Shown here in pieces: positions 17,634 through 26,712 of a stretch of 64,000 bases of DNA (position 1 is its first letter; each line of letters starts with the position of its first letter). The position numbers were made by a program, and so were the translations under genes. The stretch is from Cupriavidus taiwanensis. GTDB taxonomy: Bacteria > Pseudomonadota > Gammaproteobacteria > Burkholderiales > Burkholderiaceae. The notes below the pieces were generated by a model, which ran no database searches, was not told the DNA's origin, and was given only the letters and a program-made list of their open reading frames with translations. Location of the stretch: positions 476,265-540,264 of the forward strand of contig NZ_LT976854.1 of assembly GCF_900249755.1 (NCBI RefSeq), read 5' to 3'.

Positions 17634-18617
17634 ATGTTCCGTTGCCTTGCCTGCCTGCTGTCGATGTGCCTCGGCCTGCTGCCGGCGGGGCTGGCGCGGG
17701 CCGAGGGTGCGGCAGCCTACCCGTCGCGTCCGCTTACGCTGGTGGTGCCGTGGCCGGCAGGCGGCGCCACCGATATCTCCATGCGCATCCTGGCCGAGCT
17801 GGCCGGGCGCGAACTGGGGCAGCCGATCGTGGTGGAAAACCGCCCCGGCGCCGGCGGCACGCTGGTGGGCGGGCTGCTTGCCGCCGCGCGGCCGGACGGC
17901 TACACCATCGGCCAGCTGCCGCTGACGGTGTACCGGTTCCCGCACCAGCAGAAGACGGCGTGGCAGCCGCTGCGCGACATCCAGCCGGTGCTGATGATCT
18001 CCGGCTATACCTTCGGCATCGTGGTGCCCGCCGACAGCCCGTGGCGCTCGTTGCGCGACCTGATTGCCTGGGGCCGCGCGCACCCGGGCCAGCTGACGGT
18101 GGGCTCCACCGGCATCGGCACCACTGCCCACCTGGCGATGGAGGATGTGCTGGGCCGCAGCGGTGTGCGCTACCTCCACGTGCCGTACCACGGCACCGCC
18201 GACCAGATGCTGGCGGTGGCCAACGGCTCGCTGATGGCGGGGGTCAATTCCACCGGCTTCGCGCCGTTCGTCGAGGCCGGCAAGCTGCGCCTGCTGGCGG
18301 TGTTCAGCGCGCAGCGCCCGGCGCACTGGCCCGAGGTGCCGACCGTGGCCGAGCTGGGCTTTGCCGATGCGGTCCACAACTCGCCCTACGGCATCGGCGT
18401 GCCGCGCGGCACCGATGCGGCCATCGTCAGGCGCCTGCACGATGCGTTCCGCGCCGCCATGCAGCAGCCGCGCCATCTTGCCGAGCTGGCCCGCTACGAC
18501 CAGGAGCTGACTTACCTGGGCACCGCGCAATATGAAGCCTTCCTGCGCCAGGCATGGGAGACCGAACGGAGCTTTGCCGCGCGCGCGGGCACGGCGCGGA
18601 CGCGGGGGCAGCTATGA
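17634..18617 (+). CDS. Bug-family (TctC-like) periplasmic solute-binding protein
   Basis: A 327-residue protein with a signal peptide (MFRCLACLLSMCLGLLPAGLARA) and the Bug/TctC fold: YPSRPLTLVVPWPAGGATDISMRILAELAG, VVENRPGAGGTLVGG, then GRAHPGQLTVGSTGIGTTAHLAMEDV. Such proteins bind carboxylates or other small acids. No TctA or TctB membrane genes are present. The ATG at 17634 opens the signal peptide and lies downstream of the sigma-54 promoter; an in-frame ATG at 17580 would lie before it. Its stop overlaps the next gene as ATGA, so it is translationally coupled to a PQQ-associated ABC transporter, an unusual arrangement. Confidence 0.88.
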   Translation: MFRCLACLLSMCLGLLPAGLARAEGAAAYPSRPLTLVVPWPAGGATDISMRILAELAGRELGQPIVVENRPGAGGTLVGGLLAAARPDGYTIGQLPLTVYRFPHQQKTAWQPLRDIQPVLMISGYTFGIVVPADSPWRSLRDLIAWGRAHPGQLTVGSTGIGTTAHLAMEDVLGRSGVRYLHVPYHGTADQMLAVANGSLMAGVNSTGFAPFVEAGKLRLLAVFSAQRPAHWPEVPTVAELGFADAVHNSPYGIGVPRGTDAAIVRRLHDAFRAAMQQPRHLAELARYDQELTYLGTAQYEAFLRQAWETERSFAARAGTARTRGQL

Positions 18618-19393
18618 GCGCGGCGCCATCGCGCGATACGCTGGCGCTCGGCTGCGATGCCGTGCGCAAGGCGTTCGGCGCCCGCGTCGCGCTGGACGGG
18701 GTCTCGCTGTGCGTGCGCCGCGGCGAATTCGTCGCGCTGCTGGGCCCCAACGGCGCGGGCAAGACCACGCTGTTCCAGATCCTCGGCGGCCTGTTCGTCG
18801 CCGATGCCGGGCAGGTCACGGTGATGGGCTGCGACATGCGGCGCGAGCCCGTGCGCGCGCTGGCGCAGCTGGGCATCGTGTTCCAGCAGCCCGCCATCGA
18901 CCTGGACCTGCCGGTGCAGGCCAACCTGCGCTTCCATGCGGACCTGCATGGCCTGCCGCGCCGCGTGGCGGCGCAGCGGATCGCGTGCCTGCTGCAGGGG
19001 TTCGGCCTGGCGGCGCGCGCCCAGGCGCCGGTGCGCGAGCTGTCGGGCGGCAGCCGGCGCAAGGTCGAGCTGGCGCGCGCGCTGCTGCACGAGCCGGCCA
19101 TGCTGCTGCTGGACGAGCCGACGGTGGGGCTGGACCCGGCCTCGCGCGTGCAATTGCTGGCCGAGTGCCGGCGGCGGGCGCGGCACGCGCGCGCCGGCGT
19201 GCTGTGGGCCACCCACCTGGTGCAGGAAGTGGAGCAGGCCGATCGCGTGGTCGTGCTGGACCGCGGCGCGGTGCGCTTCGACGGCACCCCGGCCGCGCTG
19301 CTGGGCGTGACCGGAGCCGCGACGCTGGAAACCGCGTTCCTGGCGATGACGCCGTCGCTCGCCCGCGCCGCGCCAACGGAGGTCACCGCATGA
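18614..19393 (+). CDS. ABC transporter ATP-binding protein, PQQ-dehydrogenase associated
   Basis: A 259-residue ABC ATPase of the ABC-2 export type. Walker A is GPNGAGKTT (about residues 45-53), the signature is LSGGSRRKVELARAL, Walker B is AMLLLDEPTVGLDP and the switch His is in WATHLVQEVEQADRVVV. This set (ATPase, beta-propeller, binding protein, ABC-2 permease) recurs beside quinoprotein alcohol dehydrogenases, as in the ped region of Pseudomonas putida. The transported substrate is unknown. The start at 18614 overlaps the preceding stop and its own stop overlaps the next start by 4 bp. Confidence 0.9.
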   Translation: MSAAPSRDTLALGCDAVRKAFGARVALDGVSLCVRRGEFVALLGPNGAGKTTLFQILGGLFVADAGQVTVMGCDMRREPVRALAQLGIVFQQPAIDLDLPVQANLRFHADLHGLPRRVAAQRIACLLQGFGLAARAQAPVRELSGGSRRKVELARALLHEPAMLLLDEPTVGLDPASRVQLLAECRRRARHARAGVLWATHLVQEVEQADRVVVLDRGAVRFDGTPAALLGVTGAATLETAFLAMTPSLARAAPTEVTA

Positions 19394-20418
19394 GCCCGAT
19401 GCCGTCCCCCGCCTGGCTTGCCGGCGCCTGGCTGCTGGCCACCACCCTGCTGGTTGCCGCCGGCCTGGCCGAGGGGGCCCAGGGCGGCCAGGCCGGCGCC
19501 GCGCGCGCCGCGACCCGCCAGGTCTTTGTCTCCAGCGAAAAGGACGATGCGCTGACCGCCTACGATGCCCGCAGCGGCCAGCAGCTCGCGGCATGGCGCC
19601 AGTGCCGGCGGCCGCGCCACCTGCAGCTGTCGCCGGACCGCGCGCGGCTGTACGTGGCCTGCAGCGACGACCACCGCGTCGACGTGGTCGACGTGGCCAC
19701 GCGCAAGACCGTGGCCTCGCTGCCGGTCGGCGACGATCCGGAACTGTTCGACCTCAGCCAGGACGGCCGCACGCTCTACGTATCGAACGAGGAAGATGCG
19801 CTGCTGTCGGCCTACGACACCGGCACCGGCAAGCGCGTGTTCGCGGTGGCGGTGGGCGAGGAGCCGGAAGGCGTCAGGGTCAGCGCGGACGGACGCCAGG
19901 TGTACGTGGCCTCCGAGGTGGCGAACCTGGTGCACGTGGTCGACGTGGCCTCGCGCAAGGTGGTGCGCAATATCCGCGTCGGCAACCGGCCGCGCCGGTT
20001 GCTGCTGGTGCGCGGCGGCAAGGAGCTGTGGGTCTCCAACGAGCTGTCGGCCAGCGTCAGCGTGATCCGCACCGATACGCTCGAGGTGGTCCGGACCATT
20101 GCCTTCGCGCCGCGCGGCATGCGCGCCGAAGACGTGACCCCGGTCGGGATGGCGGCGGCCAGCGACGGCACGCACGCCTATGTCGGCCTGGGCCGCGCCA
20201 ACCATGTCGCGGTGGTGGAGGTGGCGTCGCGCCGCGTGCAGGACTACGTGCTGGTGGGGCGGCGCGCCTGGGGGCTGGCGCTGAGCCGCGACAACGCCCG
20301 GCTCTATGTCGCCAACGGCTTGTCCGACGATGTCAGCGTGGTCGACACCGCCAGCCGCAAGGCGGTGGCCACGCTCAGGGCGGGGCGCGTGCCGCATTCG
20401 GTGGCGATCGATGACTGA
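19390..20418 (+). CDS. YVTN-type beta-propeller protein, PQQ-dehydrogenase associated
   Basis: A 342-residue secreted protein. A signal peptide (about residues 1-30) is followed by about seven blades of the YVTN/PQQ-like repeat, each with the pattern LYVACSDDHRVDVVDVATRKTVASLPVG, YVSNEEDALLSAYDTGTGKRV, and so on to LYVANGLSDDVSVVDTASRKAVATL. A periplasmic propeller of this type is a constant partner of the PQQ-associated ABC system. Its job is not known; binding of the dehydrogenase, its cofactor or the transporter is possible. It is coupled by 4 and 8 bp overlaps to its neighbours. Confidence 0.88.
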   Translation: MSPMPSPAWLAGAWLLATTLLVAAGLAEGAQGGQAGAARAATRQVFVSSEKDDALTAYDARSGQQLAAWRQCRRPRHLQLSPDRARLYVACSDDHRVDVVDVATRKTVASLPVGDDPELFDLSQDGRTLYVSNEEDALLSAYDTGTGKRVFAVAVGEEPEGVRVSADGRQVYVASEVANLVHVVDVASRKVVRNIRVGNRPRRLLLVRGGKELWVSNELSASVSVIRTDTLEVVRTIAFAPRGMRAEDVTPVGMAAASDGTHAYVGLGRANHVAVVEVASRRVQDYVLVGRRAWGLALSRDNARLYVANGLSDDVSVVDTASRKAVATLRAGRVPHSVAIDD

Positions 20419-21613
20419 GCGGGCGCCGGCAGTGCTGGCCTGCGCGCTGGCGCTTGCGTTGGAGTTCGCGTTGGGGCTTGCGCTGCCGGCGCCGTTGCAC
20501 GCCGCTGAGGTGCGCGTCGCGGTGGTGTCGCAGGCCGATGATGCCCGCCATGCGCCGCGGCGGCTGGCACAGCGCTATCCCGACCAGCCGCACGGCCCTG
20601 CGCTCGATGGCGCCCGGGTCGCGGCGGCGGAAGCGCGCTATGCGCTGGAGGCCGCGGGCCAGTCGCTCCGGGTCGAGGGGCAGCAGGCCCGCACCGCGGC
20701 CGAGGTGGCGGCGCTGGTCGCGGCGCTGGCGCGCCAGGGCACGCGCTACATCCTGCTCGACCTGCCGCCCGCTTCGGTCAGGGCCGCGGCGGACGCGGTC
20801 AAGCCGGGCGAGGCGCTGCTGTTCAATGTCTCGGCCGATGACGATGCGCTGCGCGGCGCCGGCTGCGCGCCGGTGTTGCTGCATACGCTGCCCAGCCAGC
20901 GCATGCGCGCCGACGCGCTGATGCAATACCTGGCCGCGCGCAAGTGGCGCCGCGCGCTGCTGCTGAGCGGGCCGTCCGCGGCCGACGCCGCGCAGCGCGA
21001 GGCGCTGGTGGGCGCGGCGCGGCGCTTCGGCATCGCCTGGAGCGCGCAGCGCGTGTTCCGCCTGTCCAACGATCCGCGCGAGCGCGACCAGGCCAATGTC
21101 AGGCTGCTGAGCGGCGGCGTCGACTACGACGTGGTGGTGGTCGCCGACGCCGACGGCGAGTTCGCGCGCGGCCTGCCCTACGCCACGCAGCTGCCGCGCC
21201 CGGTGGTGGGCGCCAGCGGCCTGGGTGCGCAGGCCTGGCACTGGGCCTGGGAGCGCAACGGCGCGCCGCAGCTCAACCGGCGCTTCGCCCGGGCCGCGGG
21301 CCGGCCGATGACCGGCTACGACTGGGCCGCCTGGGTCGCGGTCAAGGCCATTGCCGAGAGCGTGGTGCGGCAGCCCGCGGGCTTCGCCGCACAGGCCCGG
21401 GCGCTGGCCGCGGGGCAGGTGGTGGTGGACGGCTTCAAGGGGCCGCCGCTGTCGTTCCGGCGCTGGGACCGCCAGCTGCGCCAGCCGCTGATGCTGGCCC
21501 ATCCGGACGGCGTGGCCGGCACCGCGCCCGCCGAAGGCGTGCTGCATCCGCTCAACAATCTCGACACCCTGGGCGCCGACCAGGCCGATACCGCGTGCCG
21601 CGCCCCGACCTGA
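20411..21613 (+). CDS. ABC-type periplasmic binding protein, PQQ-dehydrogenase associated
   Basis: A 400-residue protein with a signal peptide (cleavage near LHAAE at about residue 32) and a type I periplasmic-binding fold like the branched-chain amino-acid receptor family (VRVAVVSQADDAR, DGARVAAAEARYALEAAG, MLGDxx-like TGYDWAAWVAVKAIAESVV). It belongs to the ABC binding-protein family found only beside PQQ alcohol dehydrogenase clusters. The combination of an importer-type binding protein with an ABC-2 (exporter-type) permease is odd and suggests a sensing or relay role rather than simple uptake. It overlaps the beta-propeller gene by 8 bp. Confidence 0.88.
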   Translation: MTERAPAVLACALALALEFALGLALPAPLHAAEVRVAVVSQADDARHAPRRLAQRYPDQPHGPALDGARVAAAEARYALEAAGQSLRVEGQQARTAAEVAALVAALARQGTRYILLDLPPASVRAAADAVKPGEALLFNVSADDDALRGAGCAPVLLHTLPSQRMRADALMQYLAARKWRRALLLSGPSAADAAQREALVGAARRFGIAWSAQRVFRLSNDPRERDQANVRLLSGGVDYDVVVVADADGEFARGLPYATQLPRPVVGASGLGAQAWHWAWERNGAPQLNRRFARAAGRPMTGYDWAAWVAVKAIAESVVRQPAGFAAQARALAAGQVVVDGFKGPPLSFRRWDRQLRQPLMLAHPDGVAGTAPAEGVLHPLNNLDTLGADQADTACRAPT

Positions 21614-21623
21614 CCCCCCGACC

Positions 21624-22448
21624 ATGCCCGCTACCATTTCCCCACTGCCGAGCCATCGCTGGCGCGCGCTGCGCGCCGTTTGCGGGCGCGAGCTGCGCAA
21701 GTACCTGCGCCAGCCCGGGCGGCTGCTGTCGTCGCTGGTGCGCCCGCTGCTGTGGCTGCTGGTATTCGCCGCGGGCTTCCAGAATGCACTGGGCGTCGCG
21801 ATTGCGCCGCCGTACGACACCTACATCGAATACCAGGTCTATGTCGCGCCCGGGCTGCTGGGCATGATCGCCCTGTTCAACGGCATGCAGTCCTCGCTGG
21901 CCATGGTGTACGACCGCGAGATGGGCGTGATGCGGCTGCTGCTGACCGCGCCGCTGCCGCGGGGCTGGCTGCTGGGCTGCAAGCTGGCGGCGGGCACGCT
22001 GCTGTCGCTGCTGCAGATGGCGGCGTTCCTGCTGGTGGCGGCGGCGTTCGGCATCCGTTTCGCGCCGCTGCACCTGCTGGCCGGCCTGGGCGCGATGACG
22101 CTGGCGGCGCTGATGCTGGGCGCGCTGGGCCTGCTGCTGTCGGTCCATGTGCGCCAGCTGGAGAACTTTGCCGGGACCATGAACTTCGTCATCTTCCCGA
22201 TGTTCTTCATCAGCTCGGCGCTGTATCCGCTGTGGCGCCTGCAGGAATCGGGCGCCGACGCGGTGTACCAGCTGGCGCGGCTGAACCCGTTCACGCACGC
22301 GGTGGAGGCGATCCGCTTTGCGCTGTACGGGCAGCTGGCGCCGCAGAGCCTGGCCATCGTCGCGGGCTGCGCCGTGGCGTTCTTCGCGCTGGCGCTGCGC
22401 GGCTATGACCCGCAGCGCGGCATGGCGCGCCGCGGGCAGCCGGCATGA
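21624..22448 (+). CDS. ABC-2 type permease, PQQ-dehydrogenase associated
   Basis: A 274-residue permease with six hydrophobic helices: an N-terminal cytoplasmic segment (WRALRAVCGRELRKYLRQPGRLLSSL), then helices around residues 40-60, 80-100, 120-145, 150-172, 180-200 and 240-260. ARLNPFTHAVEAIRFALYGQ near the C-terminus is characteristic of ABC-2 (DrrB/NodJ) export permeases. It pairs with the ATPase at 18614. The ATG at 21624 is 10 bp after the previous stop; its stop overlaps the SoxYZ-like gene by 4 bp. Confidence 0.9.
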   Translation: MPATISPLPSHRWRALRAVCGRELRKYLRQPGRLLSSLVRPLLWLLVFAAGFQNALGVAIAPPYDTYIEYQVYVAPGLLGMIALFNGMQSSLAMVYDREMGVMRLLLTAPLPRGWLLGCKLAAGTLLSLLQMAAFLLVAAAFGIRFAPLHLLAGLGAMTLAALMLGALGLLLSVHVRQLENFAGTMNFVIFPMFFISSALYPLWRLQESGADAVYQLARLNPFTHAVEAIRFALYGQLAPQSLAIVAGCAVAFFALALRGYDPQRGMARRGQPA

Positions 22449-23266
22449 GGGGCCGCCGGCACGGCATGGCACTGCTGGCGCTGGCATGGCTGGGGCTGGC
22501 CGGCACCGCTGCGCCAGCCGCGCCAGCCGCGCCCGGCACCGCTGCCGGAATCGCGCACCGCGACCCCATGCAGTCGCCGCAATGGGCCTGGATCCACAAG
22601 GCGCTGCTGCAGCAGGGCCCGGTGGTGTTCGACAGCCGCGTGCGCGTCACCGCCCCCGCCTTCGCCGAAGACCCGATGCGCGTGCCGGTTGCCTTCGACG
22701 CGTCGGCGCTGGGCGAGGTCGACCGCATCGTGGTGGCGGTCGACCGCAACCCGATTCGCCCGGTGCTGGTGTTCGAGCCGCTGCGGGTGCGGCCGTCGCT
22801 GTCGTTCCGGTTCAAGCTGGAGCAGGCCTCGCCGGTGCGGGTGGCGGCGCGCACGCGCGACGGCACCTGGCATGTCGGCAGCGCATGGGTCGACGCCGGC
22901 GGCGGTGGCTGCACCGTGCCCGGCGCCACCCGCCGCGACGGCAGCTGGAGCCGCACCCTCAACCGGGTCGAGGCGCGCGTGTTCCCGGGCCTGGGCCAGG
23001 GCCAAGGCGAGGCCGGCGCGCGCGTGCGGCTGCGCGTGATGCACCCGATGGACACCGGCCTGGTGGCCGGCATCCCGGCGTTCCATATCGAGACCCTGGT
23101 GCTGGCCGACGCGGCCAGGCAGCCGCTGTTGCGGCTGGCCTTGCACGAGCCCGTGGCCGAGAACCCGATCTTCTCGTTCGACCTGCGCGAGGCGGTGGTG
23201 CCCGGCATGACCGTGGCCGGCCACGACAACAACGGCAACCGCATCGCGGCGCGGGTGTCGCCATGA
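22445..23266 (+). CDS. Quinoprotein dehydrogenase-associated SoxYZ-like carrier
   Basis: A 273-residue secreted protein in which a SoxY-like and a SoxZ-like domain are fused. The SoxY half ends in the carrier motif VDAGGGGCTVPG (Cys at about residue 157), equivalent to the GGCGG swinging arm of SoxY that carries sulfur intermediates; the SoxZ half starts at ARVRLRVMHPMDTGL and has VPGMTVAGHDNNGN. No other sox genes are present, so sulfur oxidation is unlikely. Fused proteins of this type accompany PQQ alcohol dehydrogenases together with two zinc metallohydrolases. The cargo is unknown. It overlaps both neighbours by 4 bp. Confidence 0.85.
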   Translation: MRGRRHGMALLALAWLGLAGTAAPAAPAAPGTAAGIAHRDPMQSPQWAWIHKALLQQGPVVFDSRVRVTAPAFAEDPMRVPVAFDASALGEVDRIVVAVDRNPIRPVLVFEPLRVRPSLSFRFKLEQASPVRVAARTRDGTWHVGSAWVDAGGGGCTVPGATRRDGSWSRTLNRVEARVFPGLGQGQGEAGARVRLRVMHPMDTGLVAGIPAFHIETLVLADAARQPLLRLALHEPVAENPIFSFDLREAVVPGMTVAGHDNNGNRIAARVSP

Positions 23267-24213
23267 AGCGGGCGCTGCGGTTGCTGTTGCTGCTGCAGTG
23301 GCTGGCCACGGCTGCGGTCTGCGCGGCGCCCGCGCAGCCGCCCGACTACCGCCTGGCCCCGCGCGAGATCGCCGCCGGCGTGTGGCTGCTGGAAGGCGCC
23401 AATGCCGACTTCGCGCCGGCCAACGGCTGCAACATCATCAACACCGCCTTTATCGACACCGGCGACGGCGTGGTGGTGATCAACACCGGCCCGTCGCGCG
23501 AGTATGGCGAGCAGCAGCGCCGCGCCATCGCGGCGCGCACCGGCGCGCCGGTACGGCTGGTGCTGAACCTGAACCAGCATCCCGACTACTTCTTCGGCAA
23601 CCAGGCCTATGCCGACGTGGGCGGCAGCGCGCTGCCCGGCACCATCGACGGCGCCCGCCGCGAAGGCGCCGCCTATGCCGACAACCTCTATCGCCTGTGC
23701 GGCGACTGGATGCGCGGCACCGAGCCCGCGCCGCCGGTGCATGCGCTCGCGCCCGGCCCCCGCACGATCGGGCAGCGCACGCTGGAGCTGATCCGCCTGG
23801 AAGGCCATACCGACGCGGACCTGGTGCTGCTGGACCGCGGCGCCGGCATCGTCTTTGCCGGCGGGCTGGTGTTCCGGCAGCGCATTCCGACCACGCCGCA
23901 TGCACACCTCGGCCGCTGGCTCGACAGCCTGGCGCGGCTGCAAACGCTGATGGAGCAGAGCGGGGCGCGCCTGCTGGTGCCCAGCCACGGTCCCGCGCTG
24001 GGGGGCGTGGAGGCCATCGCGCAGACGCGCGCCTACCTGCAATGGCTCGACACGCGCCTGCGCGAAGCCGCGGCGCAGGGACGCGACCTGGCCGAGGTGA
24101 TGGCGATGCCGGTGCCCGAGCCCTTTGCGCGCTGGGGCGCGCTTGCCGCCGAGTACCCGCGCAACGTGATCCATCTCTATCCGGCGCACGAGGAAGCCGC
24201 GCTGGGCCACTGA
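23263..24213 (+). CDS. Quinoprotein relay metallo-beta-lactamase-fold hydrolase 2
   Basis: A 316-residue secreted MBL-fold protein; signal peptide about residues 1-22. The usual HxHxDH metal site is altered to NQHPDY (residues 104-109), so only His106 and Asp108 survive there. Later metal ligands look intact: GHTDAD (His182, Asp184) and SHGPA (His242). An extra TPHAH (His213, His215) may also help. It ends the coupled operon starting at 17634. By family it is the second zinc metallohydrolase of the so-called quinoprotein relay system; substrate unknown. The partner at 30895 shows the opposite pattern of losses. Confidence 0.85.
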   Translation: MKRALRLLLLLQWLATAAVCAAPAQPPDYRLAPREIAAGVWLLEGANADFAPANGCNIINTAFIDTGDGVVVINTGPSREYGEQQRRAIAARTGAPVRLVLNLNQHPDYFFGNQAYADVGGSALPGTIDGARREGAAYADNLYRLCGDWMRGTEPAPPVHALAPGPRTIGQRTLELIRLEGHTDADLVLLDRGAGIVFAGGLVFRQRIPTTPHAHLGRWLDSLARLQTLMEQSGARLLVPSHGPALGGVEAIAQTRAYLQWLDTRLREAAAQGRDLAEVMAMPVPEPFARWGALAAEYPRNVIHLYPAHEEAALGH

Positions 24214-24248
24214 AACGGCTGGCGGCGGCTGTTCAATTCTGGCGCAGC

Positions 24249-24265
24249 TGCAACGCGGTGTTGCA
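24249..24265. promoter_or_regulatory. Inverted repeat upstream of the dehydrogenase sigma-54 promoter
   Basis: TGCAAC-GCGGT-GTTGCA has perfect 6 bp arms and lies 64 bp upstream of the sigma-54 promoter at 24329. It is a candidate binding site for the AcoR-type activator encoded at 31870-33870. The assignment rests on symmetry and position. Confidence 0.45.
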
Positions 24266-24328
24266 CGCTGGCGCGGGCCGCGGCCATGCGACCGGCCCGC
24301 CAGGCGCGTCAACAGGGCGCCAGCCTAC

Positions 24329-24344
24329 TGGCATGGGATTTGCC
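24329..24344 (+). promoter_or_regulatory. Sigma-54 promoter of the PQQ alcohol dehydrogenase
   Basis: TGGCATGGGATTTGCC carries GG (24330-24331) and GC (24342-24343) 10 bp apart and agrees almost perfectly with the TGGCAC-N5-TTGC consensus. It lies 68 bp before the ATG at 24412. Confidence 0.75.
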
Positions 24345-24411
24345 ATTTGCGTGCTGGTGTGTGTGGCGCAGTGGCGCACCAGGGAAATCCAAAACAAGAG
24401 AGGAGATGGCA

Positions 24412-26181
24412 ATGAGGACGTTACGAGTAGGGCTGGCGGCCGCGGCAATCGCGGCCGCCGCGGCAAGCGTTGCCGCGCAGGCGGCGGTAAGCTCGGTAAG
24501 CGCGGTGAGCGACGCCATGATCGAGAACGACGCGAAGACCCCCGGCGACGTGCTGTCGTGGGGCATGGGGCCGCAGGGCCAGCGCTATTCCACGCTCGCG
24601 CGCATCAACACCAAGAACGTGGGGCAACTGGTGCCGGCGTGGTCGTTTTCGTTCGGCGGCGAAAAGCAGCGCGGACAGGAATCGCAGCCGCTGGTCCACG
24701 ACGGCAAGATGTTCGTCACCGCCTCCTATTCCCGCATCTACGCGCTCGACGCGAAGACCGGGCGCAAGCTGTGGAAGTACGAGCACCGGCTGCCAGAAGG
24801 GATCATGCCGTGCTGCGACGTGGTCAACCGCGGTGCGGCGCTGTACGACAACCTGGTGATCTTCGGCACGCTCGACGCGCAGCTGGTGGCGCTGGATCAG
24901 GCCAGCGGCAAGGTGGTGTGGAAGGAGAAGCTGGAAGACTATGCGGCGGGCTATTCGTACACGGCGGCGCCGCTGGTGGCCAAGGGCCTGGTGCTGACCG
25001 GCATCTCGGGCGGCGAATTCGGCGTGGTCGGCCGCGTCGACGCGCGCGATGCCAGGACCGGGCAGCTGGTGTGGTCGCGGCCCGTGGTCGAAGGCCACAT
25101 GGGCTACAAGTACGACAAGGACGGCAACAAGACCGAGATCGGCATGACCGGCACCCAGAACGCCAGCTGGCCCGGCGAGACGTGGAAGACCGGCGGCGCG
25201 GCGACGTGGCTGGGCGGCACCTATGATCCGGCAACCGGCCTGGCCTACTTCGGCACCGGCAATCCCGGCCCGTGGAACAGCCACATCCGCAAGGGCGACA
25301 ACCTCTACTCGGCCTCGACCGTGGCGCTCGATCCCGCCACCGGCAAGATCGTCTGGCACTACCAGAACACCCCGAACGACGGCTGGGATTTCGACGGCGT
25401 GAATGAGTTCATCACCTTCGACCTGGACGGCAGGCGCATGGGCGGCAAGGCCGACCGCAATGGCTTCTTCTACGTCAACGACGCCCGCAGCGGCAAGCTG
25501 GTCAACGCCTTCCCCTTCGTCAGGAAGATCACCTGGGCCACCGGCATCGACCTGAAGAGCGGCCGCCCCAACTACGTGGCCGAGGGCCGCCCCGGCGATC
25601 CGGCCGCCGCCAGCGGCGAGAAGAAGGGCAAGTCGGTGTTCGCCGCGCCGGGCTTCCTGGGCGGCAAGAACCAGCAGCCGATGGCGTACAGCCCGCAGAC
25701 CGGCCTGTTCTACGTGCCCGCCAATGAATGGGGCATGGACATCTGGAACGAGCCCATCAGCTACAAGAAGGGCGCCGCGTTCCTGGGCGCCGGCTTCACC
25801 ATCCAGCCGCTGAACGACGACTACATCGGCTCGCTGCGCGCGATCAACCCCAAGACCGGCAAGATCGTCTGGGAGGTCAAGAACAGCGCGCCGCTGTGGG
25901 GCGGCGCCATGACCACCGCCGGCGGCCTGGTGTTCTGGGGCACGCCGGAAGGCTACCTGAAGGCCGCCGACGCGAAGACCGGCAAGGAGCTGTGGCAGTT
26001 CCAGACCGGCAGCGGCGTGGTGGCACCCCCGGTCACGTGGGAAGAGAACGGCGAGCAGTTCGTCGCCGTGGTGTCGGGCTGGGGCGGCGCGGTGCCGCTG
26101 TGGGGCGGCGAGGTGGCCAAGCGCGTGAATTTCCTGGAGCAGGGCGGCTCGGTGTGGGTGTTCAAGCTGCACAAGAGCTGA
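24412..26181 (+). CDS. PQQ-dependent alcohol dehydrogenase, lanthanide type (PedH/XoxF-like)
   Basis: A 589-residue periplasmic quinoprotein; signal peptide about residues 1-25. It is an eight-bladed propeller with the adjacent-cysteine disulfide over PQQ (Cys134-Cys135 in MPCCDVV). Metal ligands are Glu202 (GEFGVVG), Asn284 (GTGNPGP) and the catalytic Asp326 in PNDGWDFDG. Asp328, two residues on, is the extra acid found in lanthanide-dependent enzymes; calcium enzymes have Ala or Ser there. Sequence layout ([11 protein letters not shown], GQEFxx, [11 protein letters not shown]) is closest to ethanol/broad alcohol dehydrogenases of the PedH type. AGGAG at 24401-24405 fits the ATG at 24412 better than one at 24406. 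The nearby cytochromes are probable electron acceptors. Confidence 0.92.
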   Translation: MRTLRVGLAAAAIAAAAASVAAQAAVSSVSAVSDAMIENDAKTPGDVLSWGMGPQGQRYSTLARINTKNVGQLVPAWSFSFGGEKQRGQESQPLVHDGKMFVTASYSRIYALDAKTGRKLWKYEHRLPEGIMPCCDVVNRGAALYDNLVIFGTLDAQLVALDQASGKVVWKEKLEDYAAGYSYTAAPLVAKGLVLTGISGGEFGVVGRVDARDARTGQLVWSRPVVEGHMGYKYDKDGNKTEIGMTGTQNASWPGETWKTGGAATWLGGTYDPATGLAYFGTGNPGPWNSHIRKGDNLYSASTVALDPATGKIVWHYQNTPNDGWDFDGVNEFITFDLDGRRMGGKADRNGFFYVNDARSGKLVNAFPFVRKITWATGIDLKSGRPNYVAEGRPGDPAAASGEKKGKSVFAAPGFLGGKNQQPMAYSPQTGLFYVPANEWGMDIWNEPISYKKGAAFLGAGFTIQPLNDDYIGSLRAINPKTGKIVWEVKNSAPLWGGAMTTAGGLVFWGTPEGYLKAADAKTGKELWQFQTGSGVVAPPVTWEENGEQFVAVVSGWGGAVPLWGGEVAKRVNFLEQGGSVWVFKLHKS

Positions 26182-26281
26182 ACAGGTAACGGGTGACACG
26201 GCCGCGCGCACGCCATGGCATCGCCCGATGCCATGGCGCGCGCGGGACACGGTAGCAACAGCATCGGATAGGGGTACAGGT

Positions 26282-26605
26282 ATGAAGAAGGAATGGATGG
26301 CGCTGGCGGCGGCCGGCGCGCTGCTGCCGGGCGCGGCGCTGGCCGCCACCGCGGAGGAAATGCAGGCGCTGGCCGACAAGAGCGGCTGCTTTTCCTGCCA
26401 TGGCATGCAGTCGAAGCTGGTGGGGCCGGGGTTTGCCGAGGTCGCGGCGCGGTACAAGGGCGACAGCCAGGCGGCCGCGTCGCTGGCGAAGAAGATACGG
26501 GAGGGCGGCAAGGGGGCGTGGGGCAGGATCCCCATGCCGCCGCATGGCAACCTTGGAGAGGACGATGCGAAGAAGCTGGCGCAGTGGGTGCTCGGCGTCG
26601 GCTGA
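26282..26605 (+). CDS. Small c-type cytochrome (c551/c552-like)
   Basis: A 107-residue protein with a signal peptide (cleavage near ALAAT at about residue 22) and one heme site, CFSCH (residues 36-40). The distal Met ligand is probably in RIPMPPHGNL. The size and layout fit class I cytochromes of the c551/c552 type. It follows the alcohol dehydrogenase by 100 bp on the same strand, so it may take electrons from it, in addition to the c-550 protein at 34121. It probably depends on the Ccm system for maturation. Confidence 0.88.
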   Translation: MKKEWMALAAAGALLPGAALAATAEEMQALADKSGCFSCHGMQSKLVGPGFAEVAARYKGDSQAAASLAKKIREGGKGAWGRIPMPPHGNLGEDDAKKLAQWVLGVG

Positions 26606-26712
26606 ATCGGGTCGGTGCGCGGGCGGCGGGCGCTGTGTCGGCCGCGGCCCCGTCGCCGGCGCGCGCAGCCGGCGCAAGACCCGCTTGCGGCGCCACCGGC
26701 GCTGGCGCTGAC

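Noticed and set aside
22445..23266. SoxYZ-like gene as evidence of thiosulfate oxidation
   Set aside because: No soxA, soxX, soxB or soxCD nearby; the fused form is typical of PQQ dehydrogenase clusters.
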